Origin: Silvimonas amylolytica
Lineage (GTDB): Bacteria; Pseudomonadota; Gammaproteobacteria; Burkholderiales; Chitinibacteraceae
DNA length: 64,000 nt
Assembly (NCBI RefSeq): GCF_014645555.1
Contig: NZ_BMLY01000001.1
Span: 949,939-1,013,938 of the forward strand
Direction: 5' to 3'
The position numbers and the translations under genes are program-made. How positions within the stretch are numbered: the first letter of the stretch is position 1; each line of letters starts with the position of its first letter. Below, piece after piece: positions 45,387 to 54,321 of this stretch. Under the pieces are notes generated by a model. The model was not told the DNA's origin. It was given only the letters and a program-made list of their open reading frames with translations, and searched no databases.

Positions 45387-47885
45387 CTAGAAATGCCGGA
45401 AATATGGATTCTCTGGCTCTACCCGCATGGCGCGGGCCAGCGCGTCTTGCCATGTGCTTTGATCGCCCGCATAGGCGGCCAGCCCGGCACTGTAAAAGTC
45501 CATCAACGATTGCTGGCGTGAGGCCACGGCAGCAGCAAAATCCGCATCGGCGCCTTGCAGTGGAATGGGTGAGCGCAAGGCAAGTAGCTCCGGTAGAACC
45601 CGGGTGAATTCACCCTGCCGCAGCCAGTCCGCGTACTCGATACGCGGACGGTCATCCGTCACCGGCTGGATATCACCCGCGTAGTGTTCCAGCCCCGCGC
45701 GATCTGTCACCCAGGTTGCCAGCAAGGCCTCGGGCGCTTCGACGCCGACCTCGCTCAGCGCGCGCTGTACGCCTGGCGCGTTGAAATGCGCGATGATGCT
45801 GGCGGCGTTGAGCGGCATCGGGTCCATCGACCCGACCAGCAGCATTTCGTGCAACTCGGTCGTCCACAGGCTGGCATACGGAAAAGCATTCAGAAAACTT
45901 CTGACGAGGGCACGGCTGTCCTCGTCATTCTGCGTGGCCAGCGGCAGCCACTGCGCGAACAGGCCATGCGGCTGCAGGCGGTCTCGGGCCAGTTCGTAAA
46001 AATCCTGCGAATACAGATTGACCACGCCAGCGGCGGATGGCGGCGGAGGCTCCAGCGTGATGAGGTCATAGCGCTGCGGGTTGCGCAAGAGCTCCTGGCG
46101 CCCATCGCGGACCACGATGTGCATCGCTGGATTATGGCTCACATCATAATTGCCCTTGAAAGACGGCACCGCGCGGACCACAGCGGGTAGCAGTTCCGCC
46201 GTCAGCCGTTGCGTCAACCCGGGGTACTGAGTCAGCGCCCCGGCGGTAATGCCCGTACCCAACGCAATGACCATGGCCGACTTGGGTTCGCCCTGATGAA
46301 TGATCAGGGGCAAAAGCGCCTGGAGCCGCATATAGCGCAGCGAGGCCATGGTATCGCCAGAATTGGAGACCCCCTGGATATACAAACGCCGGAAGAGTTG
46401 ATCGCCCTGACCTTGTTGTAGCACGGCGACGGTACCGGCCGGGGTTTCTTCCCAACGTACCAGCGTGCCACCCCGTGCTTGTGCCAGTAATTGTGCGTAA
46501 TGGTCAGGTGGGAGCACCAGACCGGTGATGAGGGTGGCCACGCTGGTTATGCCAACGGCAATCCGCCAAGGCTTGCCCGCCTGCCGCCATACTGCGACCA
46601 GACCCGTACCGCACGCGGCCAGCGCCAGTAGCCAGAGCGTACGCACCAGCCCCAGAGTGGGAACCAGCACAAACCCGGTCAGGGCTGTTCCCAGAATGCC
46701 GCCCGCCGTATTCAGCGCCAGGACTCGCCCGGTATCACCACCGATATGCCCGGGGTTCGTGGCTAGCCGCAACACCACCGGGAACGCGGCCCCCAGTAAC
46801 AAGGTGGGCAGTAACACCATGTAGCCACCCGCCAGGACAAAACGGGCGCACATGGCCACCAGCCCACTACCGCCTGCGTCACGGACCACATCAGCCAGCC
46901 AGGTCTGGCCGGCGATCAGCCAGTTACCCAGCAAGGCTGCCTGCAACAGGGCACACAGGCCGGCCAGCGCGATCAGTATCCCGAACACGCCCCAGGGGTC
47001 GCGCATGCGATCTGCCCGCCGCGCTTGCAACGCGCTACCGGCCAGCAAGCCGCAGAGATAAATAACGAGGACGATGCTGAAGGCAAAGGTGCGTGTGCTC
47101 ATGAATTGCACAATGCTTTGCGTCCAGACGATCTCATAACCTAGTGCGATGCCACCTGCGACGGCATACAGCAACACCGCCAGTCGTACTGGTCGGGCTG
47201 CGGCAATCACGGCTTTGACGGGGACATCTGTAGCGAGCAAAAAACCAGCCAGCGCCAACAATATATTAATCGTGGCGGCCAGCAGGAAGGTGCCCTGCAA
47301 GCCCAATGCGGGGATCAACAAAAATGTGGTGCACAACGCGCCAACGGCCGCGCCCAACGTGTTGGCGGTGTACAGCATGCCACCGGCTTGACCAATGTGC
47401 TCCGCCCCAGGCGCACGGGCGCGTAGCAGGGTGGGCAGAGTGCCCCCCATAAATGTCGCAGGCAGGCCGATCAGAATAAACAATGGCACCCAGGCCAACC
47501 CGGATACATGGCTTTGCGCTACTGCAAACCAGGGTGCGGCATGCGCCAGCAACACACTGCCACCCAGCCCGGTGAGCGCCGTGGCGCCTTCCAGCAAGCC
47601 GTATAACTGCAGCGGGCGCGAGCTACGATCTGCGCGGCGGCCGAACCACCATCCGCCCAGCGCCAGGCCTAGAAAAAACGCGCTGATCGCGGTGGTGACT
47701 GCATAGACATCCACCCCGACGATCAAGCCCAGTTGTTTGACCCAGATCACCTGGTAGATCAGCGCAGAAGCGCCGGATGCAAACAATAGCCCGGCATGCG
47801 CCCACCGCGCCGGCGCTACCCGCGTGGCAGCTGGCGCCACCGGTTTCCCGGCGGATTGCAATCCTTTCGTTTGGCGTCGGCTCAT
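45387..47885 (-). CDS. Membrane-bound spermidine-synthase-like fusion protein
   Basis: An 832-residue protein: an N-terminal multi-spanning part (about 28-480, at least 12 hydrophobic segments, beginning AGLLFASGASALIYQVIWVK) resembling MFS-like domains, fused to a C-terminal Rossmann methyltransferase-like domain similar to spermidine synthase (AMVIALGTGITAGALTQYPG, VRDGRQELLRNPQRYDLITL, EPPPPSAAGVVNLYSQDFYE). In true spermidine synthases the GGGxG loop and the D residues are better kept; here the loop reads ALGTGITAG, so the substrate may differ. It lies 58 bases after the octahaem cytochrome gene and is probably co-transcribed. Such fusions often sit near electron-transfer or secretion genes, function unknown. 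Confidence 0.82.
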   Translation of the reverse strand: MSRRQTKGLQSAGKPVAPAATRVAPARWAHAGLLFASGASALIYQVIWVKQLGLIVGVDVYAVTTAISAFFLGLALGGWWFGRRADRSSRPLQLYGLLEGATALTGLGGSVLLAHAAPWFAVAQSHVSGLAWVPLFILIGLPATFMGGTLPTLLRARAPGAEHIGQAGGMLYTANTLGAAVGALCTTFLLIPALGLQGTFLLAATINILLALAGFLLATDVPVKAVIAAARPVRLAVLLYAVAGGIALGYEIVWTQSIVQFMSTRTFAFSIVLVIYLCGLLAGSALQARRADRMRDPWGVFGILIALAGLCALLQAALLGNWLIAGQTWLADVVRDAGGSGLVAMCARFVLAGGYMVLLPTLLLGAAFPVVLRLATNPGHIGGDTGRVLALNTAGGILGTALTGFVLVPTLGLVRTLWLLALAACGTGLVAVWRQAGKPWRIAVGITSVATLITGLVLPPDHYAQLLAQARGGTLVRWEETPAGTVAVLQQGQGDQLFRRLYIQGVSNSGDTMASLRYMRLQALLPLIIHQGEPKSAMVIALGTGITAGALTQYPGLTQRLTAELLPAVVRAVPSFKGNYDVSHNPAMHIVVRDGRQELLRNPQRYDLITLEPPPPSAAGVVNLYSQDFYELARDRLQPHGLFAQWLPLATQNDEDSRALVRSFLNAFPYASLWTTELHEMLLVGSMDPMPLNAASIIAHFNAPGVQRALSEVGVEAPEALLATWVTDRAGLEHYAGDIQPVTDDRPRIEYADWLRQGEFTRVLPELLALRSPIPLQGADADFAAAVASRQQSLMDFYSAGLAAYAGDQSTWQDALARAMRVEPENPYFRHF

Positions 47886-47943
47886 GGCGGCTCAGGTGGG
47901 TTGGTTCAACGTAACAGTGTTTGCGTTTTGAGCAGATGGCCCA

Positions 47944-50307
47944 TCAGCCCCCTTGACCTGATTGCATCCGCTGCAAAGATGGTTCTCCCGGGCTGATTTT
48001 CAGCCATCGGCTGGCAATAGCCTGCGCGCCCCCAGTGTCGCCTGATTCAATGTGATAGCGCACCGCAGTCATCGCGGTATCACGGTGTTCTGGATGTGCC
48101 TTCATGACGGCATCCAGCACATTCAGCGCCGTTTTGGGGTCGCCTGTGTCATGCAGTGCCACCGCATAGACATAGCCAAAGTCGGGGTCTTCTGGTGATT
48201 TCTGCCAGGCGGTTTTGAGCGACTGCACAGCCTCTTGCCGATCACCACCGCGAATCTGCGCCAGACCCAGGGCGTGATAGAGCAAGCCTGAATCCGGGTG
48301 CCGGACCAGGGCGCTACGCAACAACTTGATACTGCCGGCCGTATCGCCAGCCGCGCCCAGATAATCGGCCTTCATGGTGATCGCGGGCAGGAAATCCGGA
48401 TCCAGTACCAGCGCGCGGTCGATCTCGCGCCGGGCGTCATCATGTTGCCCCAGGTCACGATCAAGTCCGGCCAGATTCATGTGCGACTCGGGCCGTTCGG
48501 CCAGGTCTTGCTGCACTTGCCGGTACTCCATCATGACCTGATCCCAGCGCGCACGGTCGGTCCCCAGTTGATCACGCGCATCCACCAGCAAGCGGGCTGC
48601 CTCGATCCGCACTCCGCGGACAGAATCCGCCAGCAGCGGTGTCAGCAGAGGTTTGCGGGTGTCGGGTGGCAACATTCCCAAGGTATGAATGGCCGCAATA
48701 CGTACCACCGGGTCGGTATCTTTGAGCGCCACAATCACGGTTTTCACCGTTTGCTCGCTGGGATAACGTCCGGCCTCCTCCAGCGCGGTCGCGCGGCGAA
48801 TCGGCGGGATCGATGGGTCCAGTACCAGCACATTCAGTACATCTGCAGCGCCAATGCCGCCATTACGCAGGCTATGCATCATTTCGCCATAACTGACCGG
48901 GCGGGTCTGTTTGCCAAACCAGCCCTCCAGTTTCGCCGCAGCCCATTCTGGCGTTTTGTCTTTGTGGCAGGTCGTGCACGCGTCTGGTGTACCTAACTGC
49001 CGAGCCAGATCCGGGCGCGGAATCGTCAGCGAATGGTCATGCCGGAAATCGATTTCCATGTAGTACTTGCCGGGCATGTGGCAAGCCACGCAAGAAGAAC
49101 CAGGGCTCCCTTGCGGATGATGAGTATGTGCCGGTGTATCGTAATCCTTGCGCTGCAGGGTTTTGGTATCCAGCCCAGGCCGCTGGATCGGACCGCTGGC
49201 GTTATGACATTGCAAACAAACTGCATTGCCTTGCGCCTTGAGTTCACCGGTATGCGGGTTGTGGCAATCCACGCAGGTCACACCCTTCATGAACATCTTG
49301 CTCTGTGCAAACGAGCCGTATTCGAAATCTTCTTCCTTGAAGTGCCCGTCCACCTCATACAGCGCCTGGGTCAGCAAGCTCAATGAGTAGTCGTCCGCCA
49401 ACCGACGCCCATGCACAAAGCCATCACCCAAGGGGGCCCGACGACTATGACAACGAGCGCAGGTTTCCAGTACGGTCTGCTGTGGTGCGCCCTTGAGTGG
49501 CACTTCAAAACCGGAACCCGGCACCGGTTTTTTGTCGCCGGCGGCCCATTCCAGATGAGTCGATGCCGGCCCGTGACAGGCCTGGCAACCCACACCCAGT
49601 GATTGCCAGCTTGATTTGAACGTGTTGTCAGTCGGGTTGTAATTACGCTTCATGTTGGTGACATGGCACTCCGCACACATGAAGTTGGCGTTCTGCGCCG
49701 GTTTGGTCCAGTGCAGCTCATCCGCCGCCGTCACCATGTCTTTGGGATGCAGATGAAACCAGTTTTTTTTCTGGGCATCCCAGGCAATGCCCAGCGCCTG
49801 CAAGCGGCCACCTGGCATGGCAATCAGATATTGCTGCAGCGGGGCGACACCAAAGGTAAACGCCACCTTGTAGCTACCCACCTTGCCATCTGCACCGTCG
49901 GTATCAACCCAGTACTCATTACCCTTGCGGTAAAACCGGCTGGTGACGCCGGCGTAATCAAAGGTCGCATTGTTGAAGTTGCCCAACACCGTATCAGGTG
50001 CTGGCGTCTCCATTGCTTTGGCGTGGTGCGTGTTTTTCCAGGAGGCAAACTCGGCCGAATGACAGGATGCGCAGCGTTGCTCATCCACAAAGGTGGCATG
50101 CACCGCAGACAAACCTGTGGGAGCGGCACGGCCCAGCACATGAAACTGGTACAGCCAGAAAACACCCAGCGCGACCAACATGAATAACGCACCGGCAATC
50201 AACCAGCGACGGCTATGCGAGGGCGAAGGGGATTCCTGATCTGGAACAACAGCAGACGCAGCAGCGGTCACGGCCTGCTGCTGTTTACGACGGGAGGCTT
50301 TACCCAT
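47944..50307 (-). CDS. Membrane-anchored octahaem cytochrome c with HEAT and TPR repeats
   Basis: A 787-residue protein. A basic N-terminus (MGKASRRKQQQ) leads to one membrane anchor (WLIAGALFMLVALGVFWLYQ, about 35-54), placing the rest in the periplasm. Eight CxxCH haem motifs occur in order: CASCH, CAECH, CQACH, CARCH, CVDCH, CLQCH, CVACH, CTTCH. After them come HEAT-like repeats (PPIRRATALEEAGRYPSEQ, VVRIAAIHTLGMLPPDTRK) and TPR repeats to the C-terminus. This resembles the cytochrome c554/NrfB-like domain fused to TPRs found in many proteobacteria. It may pass electrons to or from an unidentified partner. It starts a probable operon with the spermidine-synthase-like gene. Confidence 0.9.
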   Translation of the reverse strand: MGKASRRKQQQAVTAAASAVVPDQESPSPSHSRRWLIAGALFMLVALGVFWLYQFHVLGRAAPTGLSAVHATFVDEQRCASCHSAEFASWKNTHHAKAMETPAPDTVLGNFNNATFDYAGVTSRFYRKGNEYWVDTDGADGKVGSYKVAFTFGVAPLQQYLIAMPGGRLQALGIAWDAQKKNWFHLHPKDMVTAADELHWTKPAQNANFMCAECHVTNMKRNYNPTDNTFKSSWQSLGVGCQACHGPASTHLEWAAGDKKPVPGSGFEVPLKGAPQQTVLETCARCHSRRAPLGDGFVHGRRLADDYSLSLLTQALYEVDGHFKEEDFEYGSFAQSKMFMKGVTCVDCHNPHTGELKAQGNAVCLQCHNASGPIQRPGLDTKTLQRKDYDTPAHTHHPQGSPGSSCVACHMPGKYYMEIDFRHDHSLTIPRPDLARQLGTPDACTTCHKDKTPEWAAAKLEGWFGKQTRPVSYGEMMHSLRNGGIGAADVLNVLVLDPSIPPIRRATALEEAGRYPSEQTVKTVIVALKDTDPVVRIAAIHTLGMLPPDTRKPLLTPLLADSVRGVRIEAARLLVDARDQLGTDRARWDQVMMEYRQVQQDLAERPESHMNLAGLDRDLGQHDDARREIDRALVLDPDFLPAITMKADYLGAAGDTAGSIKLLRSALVRHPDSGLLYHALGLAQIRGGDRQEAVQSLKTAWQKSPEDPDFGYVYAVALHDTGDPKTALNVLDAVMKAHPEHRDTAMTAVRYHIESGDTGGAQAIASRWLKISPGEPSLQRMQSGQGG

Positions 50308-50487
50308 GAGCGGTGGGAATGGTTGATTTTTTAATTACTGCAGGCTAGTCAATCTGCATTACGAATGCAAAACAGTGATGTACATCATGTCGTAATTGTG
50401 TAGACAGGCTTGTATTGGCCATACAGGGCGATCGCCGACGTTTAGGTGTGTATTGAGCCGATAAGCACCTATGCGGCAATTTTTCTT

Positions 50488-50560
50488 GACCGCTTCGGGT
50501 CGGTAACCGGACTTCTTCTCCTCGATTCGGAATTGCCGCTTCGGCCGACGAACTGCCCAC
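50488..50560 (-). repeat. Dispersed intergenic repeat, family 2, copy A
   Basis: On the minus strand: TCGGCCGAAGCGGCAATTCC, GAATCGAG, then AAGTCCGGTTACC and CCGAAGCGGTC, the same block order as copy B at 36871-36944. A shorter relative, TTTTCGGCCGAAGCGGACGTT, lies on the minus strand at about 51010-51038. The 345-base gap (50308-50652) holds nothing else I can support. Confidence 0.6.
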
Positions 50561-50652
50561 CATTGGTCAGAGCTGAAGCGCCGGCCATACAGACCGCTAA
50601 CAGCAGAAACAACAACGCCCGCGCAAGGAGGCCGTTGTTCAGTACTTGGCAG

Positions 50653-50895
50653 TCAGTTTGGTCGGCTCGGATAAAAACATCGATACACTCCGAGCCCCGA
50701 CCAACCTAAACCGAATATCACGCCGCTCGCCCCAAAAAACCATAAGCCACCATCCAACAGCAATCCCACGCCCACTGCGATCAGCAGGAGACCATAAAAA
50801 AAATCAACGATGTAGCTGTCCTTGAAAAGGCCAACAATTTCAAATACGAATTTAAGAAATACGGCGGCAATTAGCAGTACCGAAAGCAAATCCAT
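50653..50895 (-). CDS. Small membrane protein of unknown function
   Basis: An 80-residue, strongly hydrophobic protein with three likely membrane segments (LLSVLLIAAVFLKFVFEIVG; VDFFYGLLLIAVGVGLLLDG; LWFFGASGVIFGLGWSGLGV). The ATG before DLLSVLL has GGGGGA five bases upstream; a much longer frame start runs through repeat sequence and is rejected. I do not recognise the family. It stands alone on the minus strand. Confidence 0.6.
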   Translation of the reverse strand: MDLLSVLLIAAVFLKFVFEIVGLFKDSYIVDFFYGLLLIAVGVGLLLDGGLWFFGASGVIFGLGWSGLGVYRCFYPSRPN

Positions 50896-51114
50896 ATCAG
50901 TCCCCCGATCCTGACATGCAAGGTGAGATGTATGCCAGGCTAATAAAGGGCTTTCAATGCACATGATGGCCGGTTTCCAGTGCAAAGCAGACTTGCACTG
51001 CCGCCTGCGCCAACGTCCGCTTCGGCCGAAAAACAGCCATTGGCAGCGCCATCTGATCGGCATTGGCAAAGTTACTGATCAAGGCAAGAACACATACGAA
51101 TTCCGCCTCAGATC

Positions 51115-51139
51115 ATGCCCCCAAACCAGGGCATTTTTT
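51115..51139 (+). terminator. Terminator-like stem with T tract, no gene upstream
   Basis: A 6-bp stem (ATGCCC / GGGCAT) is followed by five T's on the plus strand. No plus-strand gene precedes it within 800 bases, so it may end a small RNA or an unannotated transcript. It resembles the stem at 6980-7004. The surrounding bases 50896-51291 hold no supported gene. Confidence 0.5.
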
Positions 51140-51266
51140 ATGGCGGTTTGCTATGGGTTACGCAGGACCAGCCAAATGAAGTCCATCAGGTTTTCTTCTT
51201 GCCAACGCAATCCAGTACAACACATTGATCAACCCGAAGTTTCAGTAATGCGCATGTGAGAATGCG

Positions 51267-51288
51267 TGGCGCCCCAGGCAAGGCGCCA
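51267..51288 (-). terminator. Stem-loop immediately after the sigma-factor gene
   Basis: A 7-bp perfect stem TGGCGCC / GGCGCCA with an eight-base loop begins four bases after the sigma-gene stop. No T tract follows on the minus strand, so it may act with Rho or protect the transcript end. Confidence 0.4.
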
Positions 51289-51291
51289 GTG

Positions 51292-51981
51292 CTAAGCCGC
51301 TATCGCCAGGGCATACGCGCTTTCATTGGCACAGCGCACCATGCAGCGCAGTGGTCTGGCGGAGAGCTGAGTCGTTTGCGCGCCCAGCAGGGTGATCAGC
51401 GCGGCGACGTCCAGTTGAGCAATCGCCGTCTGAAACCGCTGGATCTGTTCCTGGTCCGGTTGCACGCTGGCGGGAAGCGCGGCTTTGTTAGCGGCCTCAC
51501 GCAGACGTCGGCGGGCGCGGGACAAGTGCTGGCGGGCGTTGACGGTTTGGGTACCCAGGGCGGCGGCAATGTCGGCATGTTCACACTCCAGCACCTCATG
51601 CATGACCAGCGCCAGGCGTTCTGACGGGGACAACCGGGTCAGTAAACAAGCCAAAGCTTCGCCCAGTTCCGCACGGCGCAACAGGTCCGTTTCGGGCGAT
51701 GCGTGTGCGGCATCCTGGATCAGCTCCCGCACGTCGTCGGCCACCTGATTGCTGCGGTTACGTTGGCGGAGCCGGTCTATGGATTGGTGCTGCACAACCT
51801 TTGTCAGCCAGGCTACCGGTGTGCTCAACGCGGTTTGATCAGTGTTTTGCCATTTCAGAAAACAGTCTTGCACGACATCCTCAGCGTCGGCCTCATTGCC
51901 TACAATGCGGCGGCTGATGGCTTTCAAACGTGGGCGCAACCGTTCAAACAGCGCGCCATCGGTATCGGTGATGCGTGGCAT
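51292..51981 (-). CDS. ECF-type RNA polymerase sigma factor (ECF41/SigJ-like, short C-terminus)
   Basis: A 229-residue sigma factor. Sigma region 2 is seen in RRIVGNEADAEDVVQDCFLK with WLTKVVQHQSIDRLRQR; region 4 is LTRLSPSERLALVMHEVLEC then EHADIAAALGTQTVNARQHL and SRARRRLREA. After region 4 a piece resembling the start of an NTF2/SnoaL-like extension follows (QIQRFQTAIAQLDVAALITL), but the protein stops about 35 residues later, before the DGGGR motif expected in full ECF41 proteins. The second of two close ATGs is chosen because GGAG lies seven bases upstream of it. It is divergent from clpP, with a likely self-recognised promoter between. No anti-sigma gene is adjacent, as expected for this group. 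Confidence 0.85.
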   Translation of the reverse strand: MPRITDTDGALFERLRPRLKAISRRIVGNEADAEDVVQDCFLKWQNTDQTALSTPVAWLTKVVQHQSIDRLRQRNRSNQVADDVRELIQDAAHASPETDLLRRAELGEALACLLTRLSPSERLALVMHEVLECEHADIAAALGTQTVNARQHLSRARRRLREAANKAALPASVQPDQEQIQRFQTAIAQLDVAALITLLGAQTTQLSARPLRCMVRCANESAYALAIAA

Positions 51982-52014
51982 GGGCATGCTCCACGGGTTG
52001 AGGTGATGTCACAT

Positions 52015-52041
52015 GACGCCTGGCAATGCGCTGACGTGACA
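52015..52041 (-). promoter_or_regulatory. ECF41-type promoter of the sigma-factor gene
   Basis: On the minus strand: -35 TGTCACG (52035-52041), a 16-base spacer, and -10 CGTC (52015-52018). The published ECF41 consensus, as I recall it, is TGTCACA-N16-CGTC, so this differs at one base and keeps the exact spacing. The -10 element lies 34 bases before the sigma start, giving a short leader. Autoregulation is typical of the group. Confidence 0.7.
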
Positions 52042-52064
52042 CATCCGGTTTATATTTTTTGTTC

Positions 52065-52092
52065 CGTCACATTGCGTCCGGCGCGATGCGTC
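52065..52092 (+). promoter_or_regulatory. Candidate second ECF41-type promoter facing clpP
   Basis: On the plus strand: CGTCACA (52065-52071), a 17-base spacer, and CGTC (52089-52092). It differs from the consensus by one -35 base and one spacer base, so it is weaker than the divergent site. It would start transcription about 60 bases before clpP. Confidence 0.45.
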
Positions 52093-52162
52093 AAGCAAGC
52101 GAGATTTCTTCCCGGGTTACGCCCGGGGTTCTCAATGTCTCTGACTACCCGCAAGGACCATT

Positions 52163-52786
52163 ATGGCTTCTCATTTCCCATCCGGGCTGGGCCTTGTGCC
52201 CACCGTGATCGAACACACAGGCAGCGGTGAACGCGCCTATGACATCTTCTCCCGCCTTTTGAAAGAACGGGTGATTTTTCTGGTGGGCGAAGTCACCGAG
52301 CAATCGGCCAATCTGGTGGTTGCCCAAATGTTGTTTCTGGAGTCTGAAAACCCGGACAAGGACATTTCGTTGTACATCAACTCACCCGGCGGGTCGGTAT
52401 ACGCGGGCATGGCGGTGTATGACACCATGCAGTTCATCAAGCCGGACGTCTCGACCCTGTGTACCGGCATGGCAGCGAGCATGGGATCGTTTCTACTGAC
52501 GGCCGGGGCGGTTGGCAAACGTTATGCGTTGCCCAATGCCCGCTTGATGCTGCATCAGCCACATGGCGGCGCGCAGGGTGTGGCAGCCGATATTGAAATC
52601 CAGGCGCGTGAAGTGCTGTACCTGCGTCATCGGCTGAACACTATTTATGCAGAGCGCACCGGGCGATCGCTGGCGCAAATTGAGCAAGATCTGGACCGGG
52701 ACCACTACATGTCTGCCGCAGAAGGCGCTGATTATGGCCTGATCGACCACGTACTGGTGGCGCGTGACGCGCAGTACGGCCATTAG
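52163..52786 (+). CDS. clpP: ATP-dependent Clp protease proteolytic subunit ClpP
   Basis: A 207-residue serine peptidase subunit that forms the ClpP tetradecamer. The catalytic Ser lies in [15 protein letters not shown] and the catalytic His in [30 protein letters not shown] is the conserved substrate-binding loop. Ribosome site AAGGA lies six bases before the ATG. Unlike the usual housekeeping tig-clpP-clpX arrangement, it is alone and divergent from an ECF sigma gene, so it is probably a second, stress-induced copy. No Clp ATPase gene is adjacent. Confidence 0.95.
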   Translation: MASHFPSGLGLVPTVIEHTGSGERAYDIFSRLLKERVIFLVGEVTEQSANLVVAQMLFLESENPDKDISLYINSPGGSVYAGMAVYDTMQFIKPDVSTLCTGMAASMGSFLLTAGAVGKRYALPNARLMLHQPHGGAQGVAADIEIQAREVLYLRHRLNTIYAERTGRSLAQIEQDLDRDHYMSAAEGADYGLIDHVLVARDAQYGH

Positions 52787-53045
52787 CGGGACCATTTGTT
52801 CATTGGCCATATGGGCCAAAAACAGCGCGGGGGTGCGCATCCTGGTCAGAGGATGTTTGACTCAGCAAATGAAGAAATCGCGGCAGCGTTTTCGGGCCCG
52901 GCGGGTTCTCGCCACTGACTGGCTCAACCATGCTCCCCCGCCCTGTCCAGCAAATGGACGAGCCTGCTTCCACGACGAGGGGCCACGAACGGCGTCGTCG
53001 CCCATGAAACATGAACGAGGATGCGGGAACCGACTACAAAGCAGT

Positions 53046-53291
53046 TTACCGGCGATGTTCTTGCAGTACCTCTAGTACCCGCGCCGACAGCGGTATCCCC
53101 TGTGCCACCAGTGGATCGGCGATCTCTCGCCATTGTGCATAAGCTACTTTACGTGCATCAAAGAGCGGCCAGACATCCTCATCAGAACCTTCTCCACGCT
53201 GCGCACGATGCTTGGCTTCGCGGAACGCCGTTGAAATCGCAATCAGCGTCTTTTCAGCCTGCTCGAGCTTTACTCGCGTCATCTCATCCAT
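53046..53291 (-). CDS. Small hypothetical protein
   Basis: An 81-residue, charged, probably helical cytoplasmic protein beginning MDEMTRVKLEQAEKTLIAIS and containing EAKHRAQRGEGSDEDVWPLF. The ATG has an excellent AGGAG at eight bases, which supports a real gene; a start 14 codons earlier is less likely. I do not recognise the family. The flanking stretches 52787-53045 and 53292-53976 show no gene with family similarity; frames inside them are discussed under rejected items. Confidence 0.55.
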   Translation of the reverse strand: MDEMTRVKLEQAEKTLIAISTAFREAKHRAQRGEGSDEDVWPLFDARKVAYAQWREIADPLVAQGIPLSARVLEVLQEHRR

Positions 53292-53976
53292 AGCAGCAAC
53301 TCCTTTCTTTGACGCCACAACCAGTCCGGTCATGGGTCAGGCATCCTCTTTCGGGCTTGCTCAGTGATGCAGTCTGCTTGTTCATGTCCGGGCGAGACTG
53401 GCCGCCCGAATGCCCGTATCGTCTGCGGCGAATTCATAGCGTTCGCGGCATGCCAGGCCACCACGGCGGCCGTATCCGCGCCAAATGTGCGCCATCCCAA
53501 GATACCTTGAGATCGCCCGACACACCCAACTCATCGGAGCCCCCGCCTGTATCGCTTGATCGCGCTGGCTGAGGCGCCAACTACGCGGTTTTCCGGTTGC
53601 ATGACACGCCGGCTTTTCTCTGAGGTGGTCAGCAAGCAATGCCAGCGGGGTCATGGTTATCCCCGTACGATCTCGGGCTTTGATGCCAGTCAAATCTGAC
53701 ACAATACATTGCCAAGGTCAATTTTTGATAACGGCAAGTTAATAGTGTCATACAGTCTGGTCAGGTTTATTAATCCTCTTTTTAACTCTGGAACAAAGGG
53801 CCTTCGTTTCGGCAAATCCCGCTGTTGATTCACCGTTGGGTGACCCGTAACCTCATGTCTTTAGATGATCCTGGCGTTTGATTGCAGATCGCCCGCCATA
53901 TCATGCATGGATTGCGTCATGACGGAGCCTGCACCGGGCTGATGACGAAGCACGATCGGCTGCCTCGCATGAGGCG

Positions 53977-54321
53977 TCAAAAGATATGCCGCCTTCGGCA
54001 CAAATAACCAGACAACACGTCCCGCATGCCGCTGGGCGTGTCATACCTCATGAAATAGACATCTTGCATCAGCAAAAGCAGTAGCAGTAACACCAGCACC
54101 AACAAAGCGCTTTCAAACTCCAGCGCAAACACACAAACAAGAAGCGTGCCCATCGCCAGAGGCAGCCCCGTCAGCAGCAGAAACCCTTGCCAGTGATTGT
54201 CCCAGGCCAGTGGCGTAACGACGTCAATTAAACACCTGAGAAAGAATGTGTTGGAGAGAATTGAGCCGGTGATGAATGCGCGTGCAACTATTTTTCCGGG
54301 TATGGAAAATGACTTGATCAT
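53977..54321 (-). CDS. Small membrane protein at the end of the signalling operon
   Basis: A 114-residue protein with two or three membrane segments (AFITGSILSNTFFLRCLIDV; GFLLLTGLPLAMGTLLVCVF; ALLVLVLLLLLLLMQDVYFM). Its ATG overlaps the EAL-gene stop by four bases (ATGA), so it is coupled to it. The family is not recognised; it may assist the signalling proteins of this operon. The C-terminus is basic (YLCRRRHIF). Confidence 0.6.
   Translation of the reverse strand: MIKSFSIPGKIVARAFITGSILSNTFFLRCLIDVVTPLAWDNHWQGFLLLTGLPLAMGTLLVCVFALEFESALLVLVLLLLLLLMQDVYFMRYDTPSGMRDVLSGYLCRRRHIF

Noticed and set aside
45198-45521. 107-codon plus-strand frame between sulfatase and spermidine-synthase-like genes
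   Set aside because: It overlaps the end of a real gene by about 135 bases, has no ribosome site I trust and no similarity.
53309-53702. Overlapping frames on both strands (87 and 106 codons) in the gap after the small unknown gene
   Set aside because: Each is antisense to the other, has no convincing ribosome site and matches nothing I know; a real small gene cannot be excluded.
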